Shown here in pieces: positions 17,870-26,888 of a stretch of 64,000 bases of DNA. Below the pieces are notes generated by a model, which was not told where the DNA came from, ran no database searches, and saw nothing but the letters and a program-made list of their open reading frames with translations. Position 1 is the stretch's first letter, and each line of letters opens with the position of its first letter. This DNA is from Quatrionicoccus australiensis (GTDB lineage Bacteria > Pseudomonadota > Gammaproteobacteria > Burkholderiales > Rhodocyclaceae), in NCBI RefSeq assembly GCF_020510525.1, contig NZ_CP075188.1, forward strand, positions 744,001 to 808,000, written 5' to 3'. The position numbers and the translations under genes were made by a program.

Positions 17870-18487
17870 TCAGCCTATGCCGAGCGCGGCGCGCAGCGTT
17901 TTGCCGCCGGGGGTCAGCAGGAGTATCAGCATGCCGCTGTTGAGCAGGACGCTTGTCCAGAATGTCGCAAGAAATGCGCTCTTGCCCGATTTGTGACGCA
18001 GGCGGTGTTGCGCCAGCAGCGCGCCCGGCCAGCCGCCGATCAGGGCCAGCAGGTGCAGGGTGCTTTCCCTGATGCGCCAGCGCTGGGCGCGGGCGGCCGA
18101 TTTGTCGTGGGCGTAGACGCCGAAGGTGAGGAGACTGGCAGCGAAATACAGGGCGGCCAGAAGGCCTGGCAGCTTGCCCGCCCAGGCCGACAGCGCAACA
18201 AAAGTCAGGAAGCCGCTGGCGAGGATGGGCGGCAGGGGGCTCGGGCCGGTCGACCAGCTATTTCGGGCAGATTTCCGGCCGTCGACGAAGTCGACCGCTG
18301 CGGCCCGCGCTCGACCGCGCTCGTCGCGGCTCAGTTCGTAGGTCACGATCTGCTCGAGTGCCGGCCGTTGCCGGCGACTGACGAAAGACTTGATATGGAC
18401 GAAGACCTTGTCGCCGCCGATGTTCGGCGTGATGAAGCCGTAACCCTGGTCATCCTTCCAGGCGGTGATTTTTCCCTGATAACGCAT
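17870..18487 (-). CDS. Cold-shock domain / DUF1294 membrane fusion protein
   Basis: 205 residues. The N-terminal 65 form a cold-shock domain (YQGKITAWKDDQGYGFITPN, then VFVHIKSF), which binds single-stranded nucleic acid. The C-terminal part has three to four membrane helices and the DUF1294 segment YAHDKSAARAQRWRIRESTL with GGWPGALLAQHRLRHKS. Such fusions are common in Gram-negative bacteria, and their role is not established. Confidence 0.88.
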   Translation of the reverse strand: MRYQGKITAWKDDQGYGFITPNIGGDKVFVHIKSFVSRRQRPALEQIVTYELSRDERGRARAAAVDFVDGRKSARNSWSTGPSPLPPILASGFLTFVALSAWAGKLPGLLAALYFAASLLTFGVYAHDKSAARAQRWRIRESTLHLLALIGGWPGALLAQHRLRHKSGKSAFLATFWTSVLLNSGMLILLLTPGGKTLRAALGIG

Positions 18488-18527
18488 GCATGCCGGTTGT
18501 GCTTAAGTGCCGCTCATTGTCCTTGAT

Positions 18528-19145
18528 TCACAGGACGTAAAACAGGACTGCAATGAAATGCGCCAGGCTGCCGGCAATCACGAACAGGTGCCAGATGCCG
18601 TGCCAGTGCCGGAAGCGCTCGTCGAAGGCGAAAAAGATGATGCCCACGGTGTAGAAAACCCCGCCGGCGGCCAGCCAGGCAAAGCCGGCGAAGCCGAGGG
18701 TGGCGAGCAGCGGCTTGACGGCGACGAGAACGATCCAGCCCATCACGGCATAAATGACCAGCGACATGACGCGCGCTTCCGAGCGCGGCTTGATCTCCTG
18801 CAACATGCCGATCACGGCCAGAGACCACACCACGCCGAACAATGACCAGCCCCACGGGCCGCGCAGGCTGATCAGGCAGAACGGCGTGTAGCTGCCGGCG
18901 ATCAACAGGTAGATCGACAGGTGATCGAGCTTGCGCAGGATGGTTTTCACCCGGCCGCGCACGCTGTGGTAAATGGTTGAAATGCTGTACAGCACGACCA
19001 GCGTGCTGCCGTATATCGCGGCGCTGACCACCTTCCAGGCATCGCCACTGGCCGCCGCCAGGACGACCAGCCAGATTGCACCAGTGGCAGCGAGCAGGGC
19101 GCCGATCAGGTGAGTCCAGGCGTTGAAACGTTCTCCGTAGTACAT
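18528..19145 (-). CDS. Hemolysin III / PAQR family membrane protein
   Basis: 205 residues with seven predicted membrane helices. Family motifs are visible: FNAWTHLIGALLA near the start, SISTIYHSVRG, and the C-terminal GIWHLFVIAGSLAHFIA with the conserved His that bind zinc in PAQR proteins. Despite the name, haemolytic activity is doubtful in most members. The start MYYGERF is preceded by AAAGGGCC. Confidence 0.92.
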   Translation of the reverse strand: MYYGERFNAWTHLIGALLAATGAIWLVVLAAASGDAWKVVSAAIYGSTLVVLYSISTIYHSVRGRVKTILRKLDHLSIYLLIAGSYTPFCLISLRGPWGWSLFGVVWSLAVIGMLQEIKPRSEARVMSLVIYAVMGWIVLVAVKPLLATLGFAGFAWLAAGGVFYTVGIIFFAFDERFRHWHGIWHLFVIAGSLAHFIAVLFYVL

Positions 19146-19297
19146 GGCGGCCCTTTCTTGCAGGCAGCGAAATGATCCGGACATACTAGTCCCGATTGTG
19201 CTTTGGCTGCGTTGCAACTCTGTAACGCCTTGTGTCTTTCATGGCTTAAGGCCCCGATTTGCTGCAAAATTCGCCGCTTAACTTTTGCAGGAAAAGG

Positions 19298-22200
19298 ATG
19301 GCGCCGAAATCTGGCGCGATCTGGAAGATGGCACAGAACAACGAACAGAAACGATCCCGGTCGGAGAACAACGAGCGCCTGCTCTGCCTGAGCGCCGATT
19401 ACGGCCGCTTGCGCGGCATGCAGCGCAATCTTTTGCGGTCGACCGGTGAAAAACGGGCAAAACTGCAGGCCGATTTTGCCGCCCTGCTGGAAAAGTCGCG
19501 CGCCGGGCTGGAAAAGCGTCAGGCCAGCCTGCCCAAACCCGAGTTCCAGGCCGATCTGCCGGTCAACGAGCGGCGCGAGGAAATCGCGGCGCTGATCAAA
19601 AAGCATCAGGTCGTCATCGTCTGCGGCGAAACCGGTTCCGGCAAGACGACGCAGTTGCCGAAAATCTGTCTCGAACTGGGCCGCGGCGGCGCCGGGCTGA
19701 TCGGCCACACGCAGCCGCGCCGGCTGGCGGCGCGTTCGGTCGCGACACGGCTGGCGCAGGAGCTGAAGACGCAGGTCGGAACGGGCGTCGGCGTGAAAAT
19801 CCGCTTTCAGGACAAGTCGACCGCCGACAGCTGGGTCAAGCTGATGACCGACGGCATCCTGCTCGCCGAGTCGCAATCCGACCCTTATCTCTCGGCCTAC
19901 GACACGATCATCATCGACGAGGCGCACGAGCGCAGCCTGAATATCGACTTCCTGCTCGGCTACCTCAAGCAGTTGCTGCCCAAGCGCCCGGACCTGAAAG
20001 TCATCATTACCTCGGCGACCATCGATGCCGAGCGCTTTTCGCAGCATTTCAGCGGTGCACCGGTGATCGAAGTGTCGGGCCGGCTTTACCCGGTCGACGT
20101 GCGTTACCGGCCAGTCACCGATCTTGAGAAGGATGATGACGAGCGCGATCTCTACGACGCCATCGTCGATGCCGCCGACGAGTTGTCGCGCCTGGGTTCC
20201 GGCGACATCCTCGTCTTCCTGCCCGGCGAGCGGGAAATCCGCGAGGCGGCGGAAGCGCTGCGCAAGCACGCGCTGGCGCGGCCTGGCCTGTCGACGGCGC
20301 ATGCGCCGGAAATCCTGCCGCTCTTCTCGCGCCTGTCGGCCGGTGAGCAGGACCGCATTTTCAAGCCCTCGGGCAACCAGCGGCGCATCGTGCTCGCCAC
20401 CAACGTCGCCGAAACCTCGCTCACCGTGCCGGGCATCCGCTACGTCATCGACACCGGCCTGGCGCGCGTCAAGCGCTACTCCTACCGCAACAAGGTCGAG
20501 CAGCTGCAGATCGAGAAGATTTCGCAGGCCGCGGCCCGCCAACGTGCCGGGCGTTGCGGCCGGGTGGCGGCCGGCGTCTGCATCCGCCTGTACGACGAGC
20601 TGGATTTCAACGCGCGGCCGCCGTTCACCGATCCGGAAATCCTGCGCTCTTCGCTGGCCGGCGTCATCCTGCGCATGAAGTCGCTGAAGCTGACCGATGT
20701 CGAGAGCTTTCCCTTCCTCGAACCGCCGCCGGCCAAGGCCATTGCCGACGGCTACGCGCTGTTGCAGGAACTCGGCGGGCTCGACGAGGAAAATCGTTTA
20801 ACGAAGGTCGGCGACGCGCTGGCCCGTTTGCCGCTCGACCCGCGCATCGGCCGCATGCTGGTCGCGGCGCGCGATCTCGGTTGTCTGAAGGAAGTCATGG
20901 TCATCGCCGCCGGCCTGTCCACGCAGGACCCGCGTGAGAGGCCGCAGGAGCGTCAACAGGCGGCGGACGAGAAGCACAAGCTGTTTGCCGATGAGAAATC
21001 GGAATTCCTCAGCTGGTGGAAGCTGTGGAACTGGTTCCAGAACGCCGTCGAGCACAAGAAGTCGAACAAGCAACTGGTCGATACCTGTCACGCGCATTTC
21101 CTGTCCTACCTGCGCCTGCGCGAATGGCGCGAGGTGCATAGCCAGCTGCATTCGATGATCGGCGAGCTGGCGGCCAAGGACGGCGGCTGGAAGGAAAGCG
21201 AGATTCCCGGCACCTACGAAGCCATCCACCAGGCGCTGCTCTCCGGCCTGTTGGGGAATATCGGCTGCAAGGCCGATGAATCCGGCTATTACCTCGGCGC
21301 GCGCGGCATCCGCTACCTGATCCACCCGTCGTCGCCGCTGCAAAAGAAGGCCGGCAAGTGGATCATGGCGGCCGAGATCACCGAGACGACGCGCCTGTTC
21401 GGGCGCTGTGTCGCTCGCATCGAGGATGGCTGGATCGAGAAAGTGGGCGCTCACCTCATCAAGCGCCAGTATTTCGACGCGCACTGGGAAAAACGCTCGA
21501 TGCAGGTGGCCGGCTGGGAGCGCACGACGCTCTACGGTATCGTCATCAATCCCAAGCGGCGCATCCATTACGGCCCGCTGGCGCCGGCCGAGGCGCGCGA
21601 AATCTTCATCCGCCAGGGCCTGGTCGGCGAGGAAATCGACGAGGCCTACGCCAAGCGCTGGCCCTTCTACCAGCACAACCAGAAGCAGATCCGCGACATC
21701 GAGCATCTCGAGCACAAGCAACGCCGCCAGGACGTGCTGGTCGACGACGAGCTGATCTTTGCCTTCTACGACTCGATCATTCCCGAAGGCATCCACAACG
21801 GCGCGACTTTCGATCACTGGCGCAAGGAGGCTGAGCGAGACAACCCGAAGCTGCTCTTCCTCGCCAAGGACGACCTGATGCGCCACTCGGCGGCCGGCGT
21901 GACGACCGAGGCGTTTCCGCATCATCTCAAGCTGGGCGGCGTCGAATACGCGCTCACCTACCATTTCGAGCCCGGCTCGCCGCGCGACGGCGTCACCCTG
22001 ACCCTGCCGCTCGCCCAGTTGAACCAGATTCCGGCCGGTCGCATGGAATGGCTGGTGCCCGGCCTGCTCAAGGAAAAGCTGGTGCAGCTGATCAAGACGC
22101 TGCCGCAGCGCATCCGCGCCAAGCTGGTGCCGGTGCCCGATTTTGTCGAGGAATTCATCGCGGCGACGGCCGGCAACGACCGCAAAATGGCTCAGGGCCT

Positions 22201-23296
22201 GATCGCACCGCTCATCGACTACATCCTCGAAGCGCGCGGCCTGAACGCGCGCGGCTGGGCGGTGACGCCCGATGCTTTCCGGCCCGATGCGCTGCCCGCC
22301 CATTTCTCGATGAACTACAAGCTGATCGACGAACACGGCCGCCAGCTCGACATGAGCCGCAGCCTGGTGCAACTGCGCGCCGACTGGGGGCGCGAAGCGA
22401 AGCAGGAATTCGCCGAGCTGCACGAAACGCCGTCCGAATTCACCAAGCTGACCGACTGGACTTTCGGCGAATTGCCGGAACTCATGGAAGTGCCGGTCGC
22501 CGGGCAGACCGTGCTCGGCTATCCGGGGCTCAGCGACGACGGCGAAACGGTCAGCCTCAAGGTATTCGATTCGCCCGAGGAAGCGGCCGAAGCGCATCGC
22601 GTCGGTCTGCTGCGCCTGTTCATGCTGCAGTTCAAGGAGCAGGTGAAGTACTTCGACAAGAACGTGCCCGGCCTGACCCAGATGGCCATGCAATACATGG
22701 CCTTGGGCAGCAGCGACGACCTGAAGAACCAGATCGTCGCCCTGACCTTCGAGCGCGCCTGCCTGACCGAGCCGCTGCCGACGACGCCGGATGCCTTCAA
22801 GAGCCGCTGCGGCGACAGCAAGGCGCGCCTTGGTCTGGTCATGCAGGAAGTCTGTCGCCTGGTCGGCACGGTACTCACCGAATGGCAGGCGGTCGTCAAG
22901 AAACTGCCGGCCTTCAAGGCGCATGCCGCGGCAACGCAGGATATCGAGGCCCAGTTGAAGCGCCTGATGGGCAAGAACTTCGTGTCCGACACGCCTTTCG
23001 AGCGCCTGGCGCATTACCCGCGTTACCTCAAGGGCATCCAGGTCCGTCTCGACAAGCTGAAGTCCAATCCGGCGCGCGATACGCAACTGATGGCCGATTA
23101 CGCGCCGCTATGGACCAACTACGAACGCCGCGCCATCCAGCTCGCCAAGCAGGGCACGTTCGATCCGCAGATCGATCAGTTCCGCTGGCTGCTTGAGGAG
23201 TTGCGCATCAGCCTGTTCGCGCAGGAACTCAAGACGCCGGTGCCGATGTCGGTCAAACGTCTGCAAAAGCAATGGGAAGGGATTCAATATGGCTGA
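19298..23296 (+). CDS. hrpA: ATP-dependent RNA helicase HrpA
   Basis: 1332 residues, as expected for HrpA. DEAH-box motifs are in order: GETGSGKTTQLP (I), TQPRRLAARSVA (Ia), IIDEAHERSLNIDFL (II), SATID (III), TNVAETSLTVPGIRYVIDTG (V) and QRAGRCGRV (VI). The C-terminal ~600 residues correspond to the DUF3418 region of HrpA. It acts on mRNA and stalled ribosomes. The start is placed at the Met at 19298 after AGGAAAAGG; a Met ten codons later is also possible. Confidence 0.95.
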   Translation: MAPKSGAIWKMAQNNEQKRSRSENNERLLCLSADYGRLRGMQRNLLRSTGEKRAKLQADFAALLEKSRAGLEKRQASLPKPEFQADLPVNERREEIAALIKKHQVVIVCGETGSGKTTQLPKICLELGRGGAGLIGHTQPRRLAARSVATRLAQELKTQVGTGVGVKIRFQDKSTADSWVKLMTDGILLAESQSDPYLSAYDTIIIDEAHERSLNIDFLLGYLKQLLPKRPDLKVIITSATIDAERFSQHFSGAPVIEVSGRLYPVDVRYRPVTDLEKDDDERDLYDAIVDAADELSRLGSGDILVFLPGEREIREAAEALRKHALARPGLSTAHAPEILPLFSRLSAGEQDRIFKPSGNQRRIVLATNVAETSLTVPGIRYVIDTGLARVKRYSYRNKVEQLQIEKISQAAARQRAGRCGRVAAGVCIRLYDELDFNARPPFTDPEILRSSLAGVILRMKSLKLTDVESFPFLEPPPAKAIADGYALLQELGGLDEENRLTKVGDALARLPLDPRIGRMLVAARDLGCLKEVMVIAAGLSTQDPRERPQERQQAADEKHKLFADEKSEFLSWWKLWNWFQNAVEHKKSNKQLVDTCHAHFLSYLRLREWREVHSQLHSMIGELAAKDGGWKESEIPGTYEAIHQALLSGLLGNIGCKADESGYYLGARGIRYLIHPSSPLQKKAGKWIMAAEITETTRLFGRCVARIEDGWIEKVGAHLIKRQYFDAHWEKRSMQVAGWERTTLYGIVINPKRRIHYGPLAPAEAREIFIRQGLVGEEIDEAYAKRWPFYQHNQKQIRDIEHLEHKQRRQDVLVDDELIFAFYDSIIPEGIHNGATFDHWRKEAERDNPKLLFLAKDDLMRHSAAGVTTEAFPHHLKLGGVEYALTYHFEPGSPRDGVTLTLPLAQLNQIPAGRMEWLVPGLLKEKLVQLIKTLPQRIRAKLVPVPDFVEEFIAATAGNDRKMAQGLIAPLIDYILEARGLNARGWAVTPDAFRPDALPAHFSMNYKLIDEHGRQLDMSRSLVQLRADWGREAKQEFAELHETPSEFTKLTDWTFGELPELMEVPVAGQTVLGYPGLSDDGETVSLKVFDSPEEAAEAHRVGLLRLFMLQFKEQVKYFDKNVPGLTQMAMQYMALGSSDDLKNQIVALTFERACLTEPLPTTPDAFKSRCGDSKARLGLVMQEVCRLVGTVLTEWQAVVKKLPAFKAHAAATQDIEAQLKRLMGKNFVSDTPFERLAHYPRYLKGIQVRLDKLKSNPARDTQLMADYAPLWTNYERRAIQLAKQGTFDPQIDQFRWLLEELRISLFAQELKTPVPMSVKRLQKQWEGIQYG

Positions 23297-24023
23297 GGTA
23301 ATGCTTGCCCTGATGCGCACGCTGGCCAGCCTGCGCGACGGCCGGGTCTGGCGCTACCTGCTGTTGCCGGCGCTGTTCTCGCTGCTGCTGTGGATCGCAC
23401 TGGCTTTCTGGGGGCTGGGTGCGCTGGTCGACTGGCTGCTCGGCCATCCGCCGATGACCCTCCTGATCGGCTGGGGCGTCGCCTGGTTGGCCTACATCCT
23501 GGCCTACCTCGGTGGCTGGATGGCGATCTTCGCCTGTGCCTACCTGACCGCGTCGCTGCTCACCGCGCTCTTCGTCATGCCCTTGCTGCTCAAGCACCTG
23601 GCCGCAACCGAATATCGCGACGTGGCGGCGATGGGCAAGGACAGTTTTGTCGCCGCAGCGGTCAACAGCATTTTTGCCTCGATTTTGTTCGTGGCCGGCT
23701 GGTTCCTGACCCTGCCGCTGTGGATCGTGCCGGGCCTGTCCTTGTTGCTGCCGATGCTGCTGATGGCCTGGCTGAACCGGCGGACCTTTGCCTACGATGC
23801 GCTGTCCATGCATGCCACGGAAGAGGAGTGGCGAAGCATGCGCCGGCAAGCGGGAGCGCCGCTGTTCATGCTCGGCCTGATCATGGCGCTGCTCGCCCAT
23901 GTGCCGGTGATCGGCCTGCTGGTGCCGACGCTGGCGGCGTTGTCATTTGTTCATTTCGGACTGGAAAGCCTGCGCCGCTCGCGCGGTGGGGCCGTCGTCA
24001 CCATAGAAGGAGAAAGACTGTGA
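23289..24023 (+). CDS. EI24-domain (CysZ-like) membrane protein
   Basis: 244 residues with four to five hydrophobic helices, starting MAEVMLALMRTLASLRDGRV. The spacing of helices and the FVMPLLLKHLA and AWLNRRTFAYDALSMHAT segments match EI24-domain proteins, which include the sulfate transporter CysZ; the function in this branch is not proven. It overlaps hrpA by 8 bases and has an AAGGGA ribosome site within the hrpA end. Confidence 0.85.
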   Translation: MAEVMLALMRTLASLRDGRVWRYLLLPALFSLLLWIALAFWGLGALVDWLLGHPPMTLLIGWGVAWLAYILAYLGGWMAIFACAYLTASLLTALFVMPLLLKHLAATEYRDVAAMGKDSFVAAAVNSIFASILFVAGWFLTLPLWIVPGLSLLLPMLLMAWLNRRTFAYDALSMHATEEEWRSMRRQAGAPLFMLGLIMALLAHVPVIGLLVPTLAALSFVHFGLESLRRSRGGAVVTIEGERL

Positions 24024-24784
24024 GTAGAACTTTTGGCGCCGTCATCATTGGCGACGAGATCCTGTCCGGCAAACGCCAGGACAAGCATTTCGAGAAAATT
24101 GCCGGCATGCTCGGCGTACGTGGCCTGCGCCTGTCCTGGGTCGAGTATCTGGGCGATGACCGCGAGCGTTTGGCGGCGACCTTCAAACGCACGATGGCGG
24201 CCGGTGACGTGGTGTTTTCCTGCGGCGGTATCGGCAATACGCCGGACGACCATACGCGGCAGGCCGTGGCGCTGGCGCTGGGTGTCGATCTCGAACTGCA
24301 CCCGCAAGGTTTCGAGGAGCTGAAGGTGCGTTTCGCCAATGAGGAAATCACCGACAAGCGCAAGCTGCTGGTGACCTTCCCGCAAGGCGTCAACATCATT
24401 CCCAACCCGTTCAACCGCATTCCCGGCTTCATGGCCAATGATCATTATTTCGTGCCGGGTTTCCCGCAGATGGCGCACCCGATGATCGAATGGGCGCTCG
24501 ATACTTTCTACCGTGACGAGTTCAAGGCAGTCGGCGGCATGGTCGAGAAGGCCTTCCTGCTGACCGGGCCGACCGCCTACGAAAGCGCGCTGCTCGACCT
24601 GATGGAGCGCATCGTCAAGGATTACCCGAGCCTGCGCCTGTTCTCGCTGCCTTCCTTGAACGGCCAGGAGCGCCGCCATCTCGAACTGGGCGTCGAAGGC
24701 GAGCCGGCTTTGGTCGATCAGGCGATGGAGGAAATCCGTCAGGAGGTCGAAAAGCGCGGCATCACCTGGGTGTGGCGCGCCTGA
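24020..24784 (+). CDS. CinA-type molybdopterin-binding domain protein
   Basis: 254 residues, GTG start after AAGGAGA, overlapping the previous stop by 4 bases. The N-terminal 170 residues are the MoaB/Mog-like domain of CinA: FGAVIIGDEILSGKRQDKHF and DVVFSCGGIGNTPDDHTRQA. The C-terminal nicotinamide-nucleotide amidase domain found in full CinA is absent, so the name competence/damage-inducible protein is only historical. Confidence 0.88.
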   Translation: MSRTFGAVIIGDEILSGKRQDKHFEKIAGMLGVRGLRLSWVEYLGDDRERLAATFKRTMAAGDVVFSCGGIGNTPDDHTRQAVALALGVDLELHPQGFEELKVRFANEEITDKRKLLVTFPQGVNIIPNPFNRIPGFMANDHYFVPGFPQMAHPMIEWALDTFYRDEFKAVGGMVEKAFLLTGPTAYESALLDLMERIVKDYPSLRLFSLPSLNGQERRHLELGVEGEPALVDQAMEEIRQEVEKRGITWVWRA

Positions 24785-24804
24785 GTCGTCCGTAGCGGTA
24801 AACG

Positions 24805-24836
24805 TAAAAAACCCGGCCATTTTGCCGGGTTTTTCA
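24805..24836. terminator. Bidirectional terminator
   Basis: ACCCGGC/GCCGGGT stem flanked by A residues on one side and T residues on the other, so it works for the CinA-type gene on plus and the phasin gene on minus. Confidence 0.88.
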
Positions 24837-24856
24837 TGTGCAGCGGAAGGTGCCGA

Positions 24857-25423
24857 TTACTTGGCGGCGGTCTTCTTGGCAGCGGCGCTGGTAGCGCTGG
24901 TGGTCTTGGCCGTGGTCTTGGCGGCAACCTGCATGTTGGCTTCGGCGATGTCGGCCAGTTGCTTGGCCATGCCGGTCATGTTGCCGAAAGCCTTGGTCGA
25001 GGCGTCGAGCATGGATTGCATCGTGGCGGCGAACACTTCACCACCGACCGGAGCCGAGCTCTTGGCCTTGGCAACGGCGCTGCTGGCGTTCTTGCTGAAG
25101 GTGCTGTACTGGGCTTCCATGACCGAAGTGACTTCCTTCTGCATTTCGGCAACCAGATCGTAAACATTGCGCGAGTAGTCCATCCACTTGTCGACGCCCG
25201 GCTTGGCGAGTTCGCTGTTCAGCTTGGCGACTTCGCTGGCATCCTTGGCTGCCATCAGCTGCTGGGTGCTGGCGACGGTGTTGTTGAATAACTCGCGGGT
25301 GGCGGCCAGGTTGAGGGCGGTCAGACGCTCGACGCCATTGAAGGCGGTGCGTACGAGGGCCATCATCACTTCCGCGTTGGCTTTTTGTGCGGCAGTCAGT
25401 TGTTCAATATTCGGGTTGCTCAT
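24857..25423 (-). CDS. Phasin family protein
   Basis: 188 residues from the third of three consecutive Met codons, which best fits the GGAG ribosome site; starting at the first would add two Met. It is a mostly helical phasin fold: LTAAQKANAEVMMALVRTAF, FNGVERLTALNLAATREL and an Ala/Lys/Thr-rich tail (KTTAKTTSATSAAAKKTAAK). Phasins coat polyhydroxyalkanoate granules. It is a tandem, diverged paralog of the next phasin. Confidence 0.9.
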   Translation of the reverse strand: MSNPNIEQLTAAQKANAEVMMALVRTAFNGVERLTALNLAATRELFNNTVASTQQLMAAKDASEVAKLNSELAKPGVDKWMDYSRNVYDLVAEMQKEVTSVMEAQYSTFSKNASSAVAKAKSSAPVGGEVFAATMQSMLDASTKAFGNMTGMAKQLADIAEANMQVAAKTTAKTTSATSAAAKKTAAK

Positions 25424-25460
25424 CATCATCTCCAGTCAGTTTTGGTCAGTGTGGATGAAA

Positions 25461-25486
25461 CAAAGCCCCCGCCCTGAGGCGGGGGC
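25461..25486 (-). terminator. Terminator between the two phasin genes
   Basis: A 9-bp perfect stem (GCCCCCGCC/GGCGGGGGC) with a 4-base loop; on the minus strand it ends in GCTTTGTTT. The tail is imperfect, so partial read-through into the second phasin gene is plausible and would set a lower level for it. Confidence 0.7.
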
Positions 25487-25499
25487 CTTTTGAAGCTGA

Positions 25500-26060
25500 T
25501 TACTTCTTCTTGCTGGCAGCGGCGGAAGCGCCAACAGCCTTGACCGTTGCGTTGGTTGCAGCAGCAACGTTGGCTTCGGTGATTTCAGCAACTTGCTTGG
25601 CAGCCTTGTTCAGGTTGTCGAAAGCAGAGTTGGCAGCAGCGATGGCAGACTTGACGGCAGCAACGGCAACGTCAGAACCGGCCGGGGCAGACTTGGCAGC
25701 CTTGTCGAGCAGGTCGGCGACTTGCTTCTGGAAACCGCCGAACTGGCCTTCCAGGGTCTTCGACAGTTCTTCTTGAGCCTGGGCAGAGATTTCATAGACA
25801 GAACGCGAGTAGGCAACGGCCTTTTCAACGTTCGGCTGGGCCAGGGAGGCCTGGATGGAGATGGCTTCTTGCACGTCCTTGGCGCCGAGCAGGGCCTTGG
25901 TGCCGGAAACGGAATCTTCCAGAACCGAACGGGCGGCGTTCAGGTTCAGGGCAGCGATGCGCTCGGCCGAAGCCAGGGCGGTGTTGGCCAGGGACAGCAG
26001 GGAATCAACAGCGGTCTTGTTGGCGGAAGCGAACTGCTCGGGGGTGTTGAAGAAAGTCAT
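25500..26060 (-). CDS. phaP: Phasin PhaP
   Basis: 186 residues beginning MTFFNTPEQFASANKTAVDS, with the helical phasin_2 pattern (ANTALASAERIAALNLNAAR) and an Ala/Lys-rich end (GASAAASKKK). It is a granule-associated protein controlling size and number of polyhydroxyalkanoate inclusions. A strong CAGGAGATATACCC site precedes the ATG, and a near-consensus promoter lies about 85 bases upstream, fitting the high expression known for phasins. Confidence 0.93.
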   Translation of the reverse strand: MTFFNTPEQFASANKTAVDSLLSLANTALASAERIAALNLNAARSVLEDSVSGTKALLGAKDVQEAISIQASLAQPNVEKAVAYSRSVYEISAQAQEELSKTLEGQFGGFQKQVADLLDKAAKSAPAGSDVAVAAVKSAIAAANSAFDNLNKAAKQVAEITEANVAAATNATVKAVGASAAASKKK

Positions 26061-26120
26061 GGGTATATCTCCTGGAAAATGTTGCGAACTTTGGGAACAA
26101 TTTTGCGGTGCGGTGTCTGA

Positions 26121-26137
26121 TGTTGCACTGCACCATG
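26121..26137. promoter_or_regulatory. Possible repressor half-sites in the phaP 5' region
   Basis: TGTTGCACTGCACCATG, rich in TGCA/GCAC words, just downstream of the expected phaP transcription start. Its position and composition resemble the start-site operators of phasin repressors. Confidence 0.4.
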
Positions 26138-26143
26138 TCTCGA

Positions 26144-26171
26144 ATTATAGAAGTGATTGTTGCATTGTCAA
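26144..26171 (-). promoter_or_regulatory. phaP promoter
   Basis: On the minus strand TTGACA (26166-26171) and TATAAT (26144-26149) are both exact sigma-70 consensus hexamers, 16 bases apart. The transcript would start near 26137. Confidence 0.85.
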
Positions 26172-26179
26172 CAATTATT

Positions 26180-26195
26180 TTGTGCGGTGCACCAA
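26180..26195. promoter_or_regulatory. Palindromic operator upstream of the phaP promoter
   Basis: TTGTGC-GGT-GCACCAA, immediately upstream of the -35 box, sharing the GTGC-GGY-GCAC core with the palindrome at 4571-4587. It is a candidate site for a PhaR-type phasin regulator; the regulator gene is not in the window. Confidence 0.5.
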
Positions 26196-26285
26196 CGGCT
26201 CGCAATCACTTTTAAATCAGTTCGTTAAGTTGTTTCCGAAGGCTTGTCTGATGCGGCTTTCGACGGAATTTGACGAGTCGATGCA

Positions 26286-26888
26286 CTATTCGCGTGCAGG
26301 CGTGTCGGTCAAGCCGCCTGCACCCTTCAATTCAAGGCGTTCGCCGCGGCCAGCCGGTTGCATTGGCTGGCTTCCCTTGCTCTTCGGCTGAATGACGGCG
26401 CGTACCCGGGCCGGCGGACCTTTCGGATCGCGCGTTTCACCGGCAGTGACGAGATATTTCTCGCTGACCGCGTCGTACCAGATGTAGTCGCCACGTACCT
26501 GATCCTCGCCGCTCTTCACCCAGGCGCGGTGGAAGAATTCGGCAATCTCGCTATTGGTGTTGTATTCGATGCGTTCGGCTTCACCATCAGTGAACTCGTC
26601 GCGCCCTTCGCGTTTCTGGCGGAAACGGGCCAGACCGTTCTTGCCGCCGAAGGCTGCGCCTTTCTGGAAGCCGTACTGGTCTTCGGTAATCACCACCCGG
26701 TCAGCCTTGAGAATCATCGTTCCCTTGATGATCACGACGTCGCCTTCAAGAATCTGGATCTTCTTGGCATCGTCAATGGAAATGCGGTTGGCTTCGAGTT
26801 GCATCGGCTTGTCGCGGTCGGCCTTTTCGGCAAAGGCGCTCGACGCGGCGAACAGGCAGAGGGTGAGAGTGGCGAGACGAAGGTTCAT
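26286..26888 (-). CDS. lptA: Lipopolysaccharide transport periplasmic protein LptA
   Basis: 200 residues: a signal peptide (MNLRLATLTLCLFAASSAFA) and the OstA-like beta-jellyroll domain (LEANRISIDDAKKIQILEGD, then DRVVITEDQYGFQKGA). It forms the periplasmic bridge that carries LPS from LptC to LptD. The C-terminal 40 residues (Gln/Pro/Gly-rich) are variable. It overlaps lptC by 4 bases. Confidence 0.92.
   Translation of the reverse strand: MNLRLATLTLCLFAASSAFAEKADRDKPMQLEANRISIDDAKKIQILEGDVVIIKGTMILKADRVVITEDQYGFQKGAAFGGKNGLARFRQKREGRDEFTDGEAERIEYNTNSEIAEFFHRAWVKSGEDQVRGDYIWYDAVSEKYLVTAGETRDPKGPPARVRAVIQPKSKGSQPMQPAGRGERLELKGAGGLTDTPARE

Noticed and set aside
20798..23086. 762-codon minus-strand open frame inside hrpA
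   Set aside because: Shadow of the helicase C-terminal region; no motif and no ribosome site.
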